NCBI GenBank assembly: GCA_021204765.1
Contig: JAJPYU010000148.1
Location: 1-6,567, forward strand
Direction: 5' to 3'
DNA length: 6,567 nucleotides
Source of the DNA: Clostridiales bacterium
Lineage (GTDB): Bacteria; Bacillota; Clostridia; Lachnospirales; Lachnospiraceae
The position numbers and the translations under genes are program-made. A model generated the notes under the pieces. It made no database searches. It was not told the DNA's origin and saw only the letters and a program-made list of their open reading frames with translations. Positions 6,511 through 6,567 of the stretch are shown in pieces. Each line of letters starts with the position of its first letter. The first letter of the stretch is position 1.

Positions 6511-6567
6511 TATAAAAAATATGACGTAAATTATTTTTGTAAATCCTACTTTACCATCTCTGACTAG

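Overview
The window looks like chromosomal DNA of a low-to-mid-GC Firmicute, most likely a gut clostridium of the Lachnospiraceae type. This is inferred from strong AGGAGG-type ribosome binding sites, sigma-A-like promoters, compact hairpin-plus-U-run terminators, a Cys tRNA with no encoded CCA, and the protein families present. I could not run a database search, so the taxonomic statement is an inference.

Layout from left to right. On the minus strand, 61-1395 encodes a MATE-family multidrug/cation antiporter with its own good ribosome binding site. An AT-rich intergenic stretch of about 530 bases follows; it holds a short degraded-looking reading frame, two small dyads, repeated GGTAAT-type motifs and a promoter. 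Reading rightward, 1927-3312 encodes an AtoE-type short-chain fatty acid transporter, ending in a textbook terminator with a UUCG tetraloop. The U-run of that terminator almost touches the ribosome binding site of the next gene (3425-4246), an unrecognised two-helix membrane protein with a lysine cluster and a long acidic, Ala/Glu-rich tail. Immediately after it come a promoter, a tRNA-Cys (GCA anticodon) and its terminator.

To the right of the tRNA the character changes. A non-coding stretch of about 210 bases carries a perfect 15-bp inverted repeat plus direct repeats with 10-11 bp periods, which resemble recombinase or regulator binding arrays. Beyond it lies a visibly more AT-rich, minus-strand gene for a large protein I do not recognise. 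Its obvious start (ATG at 6385, with a strong AAGGAG) is in frame with the whole reading frame down to 4640, but codon 14 is TAA. The rest of the frame, about 567 codons, is open. It therefore appears to be a recently inactivated gene, a sequencing error, or a gene that needs stop-codon bypass. An automatic gene caller would probably report only a truncated product from a TTG at 6130 that has no ribosome binding site. The tRNA, repeat array, compositional change and orphan gene together suggest the left edge of an integrated accessory island, but no integrase or tRNA-end duplication is visible here.

The transporters and the two-helix protein are ordinary, separately transcribed genes, and I see no pathway linking them. 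The points most worth following are the interrupted orphan gene and the repeat array beside the tRNA.
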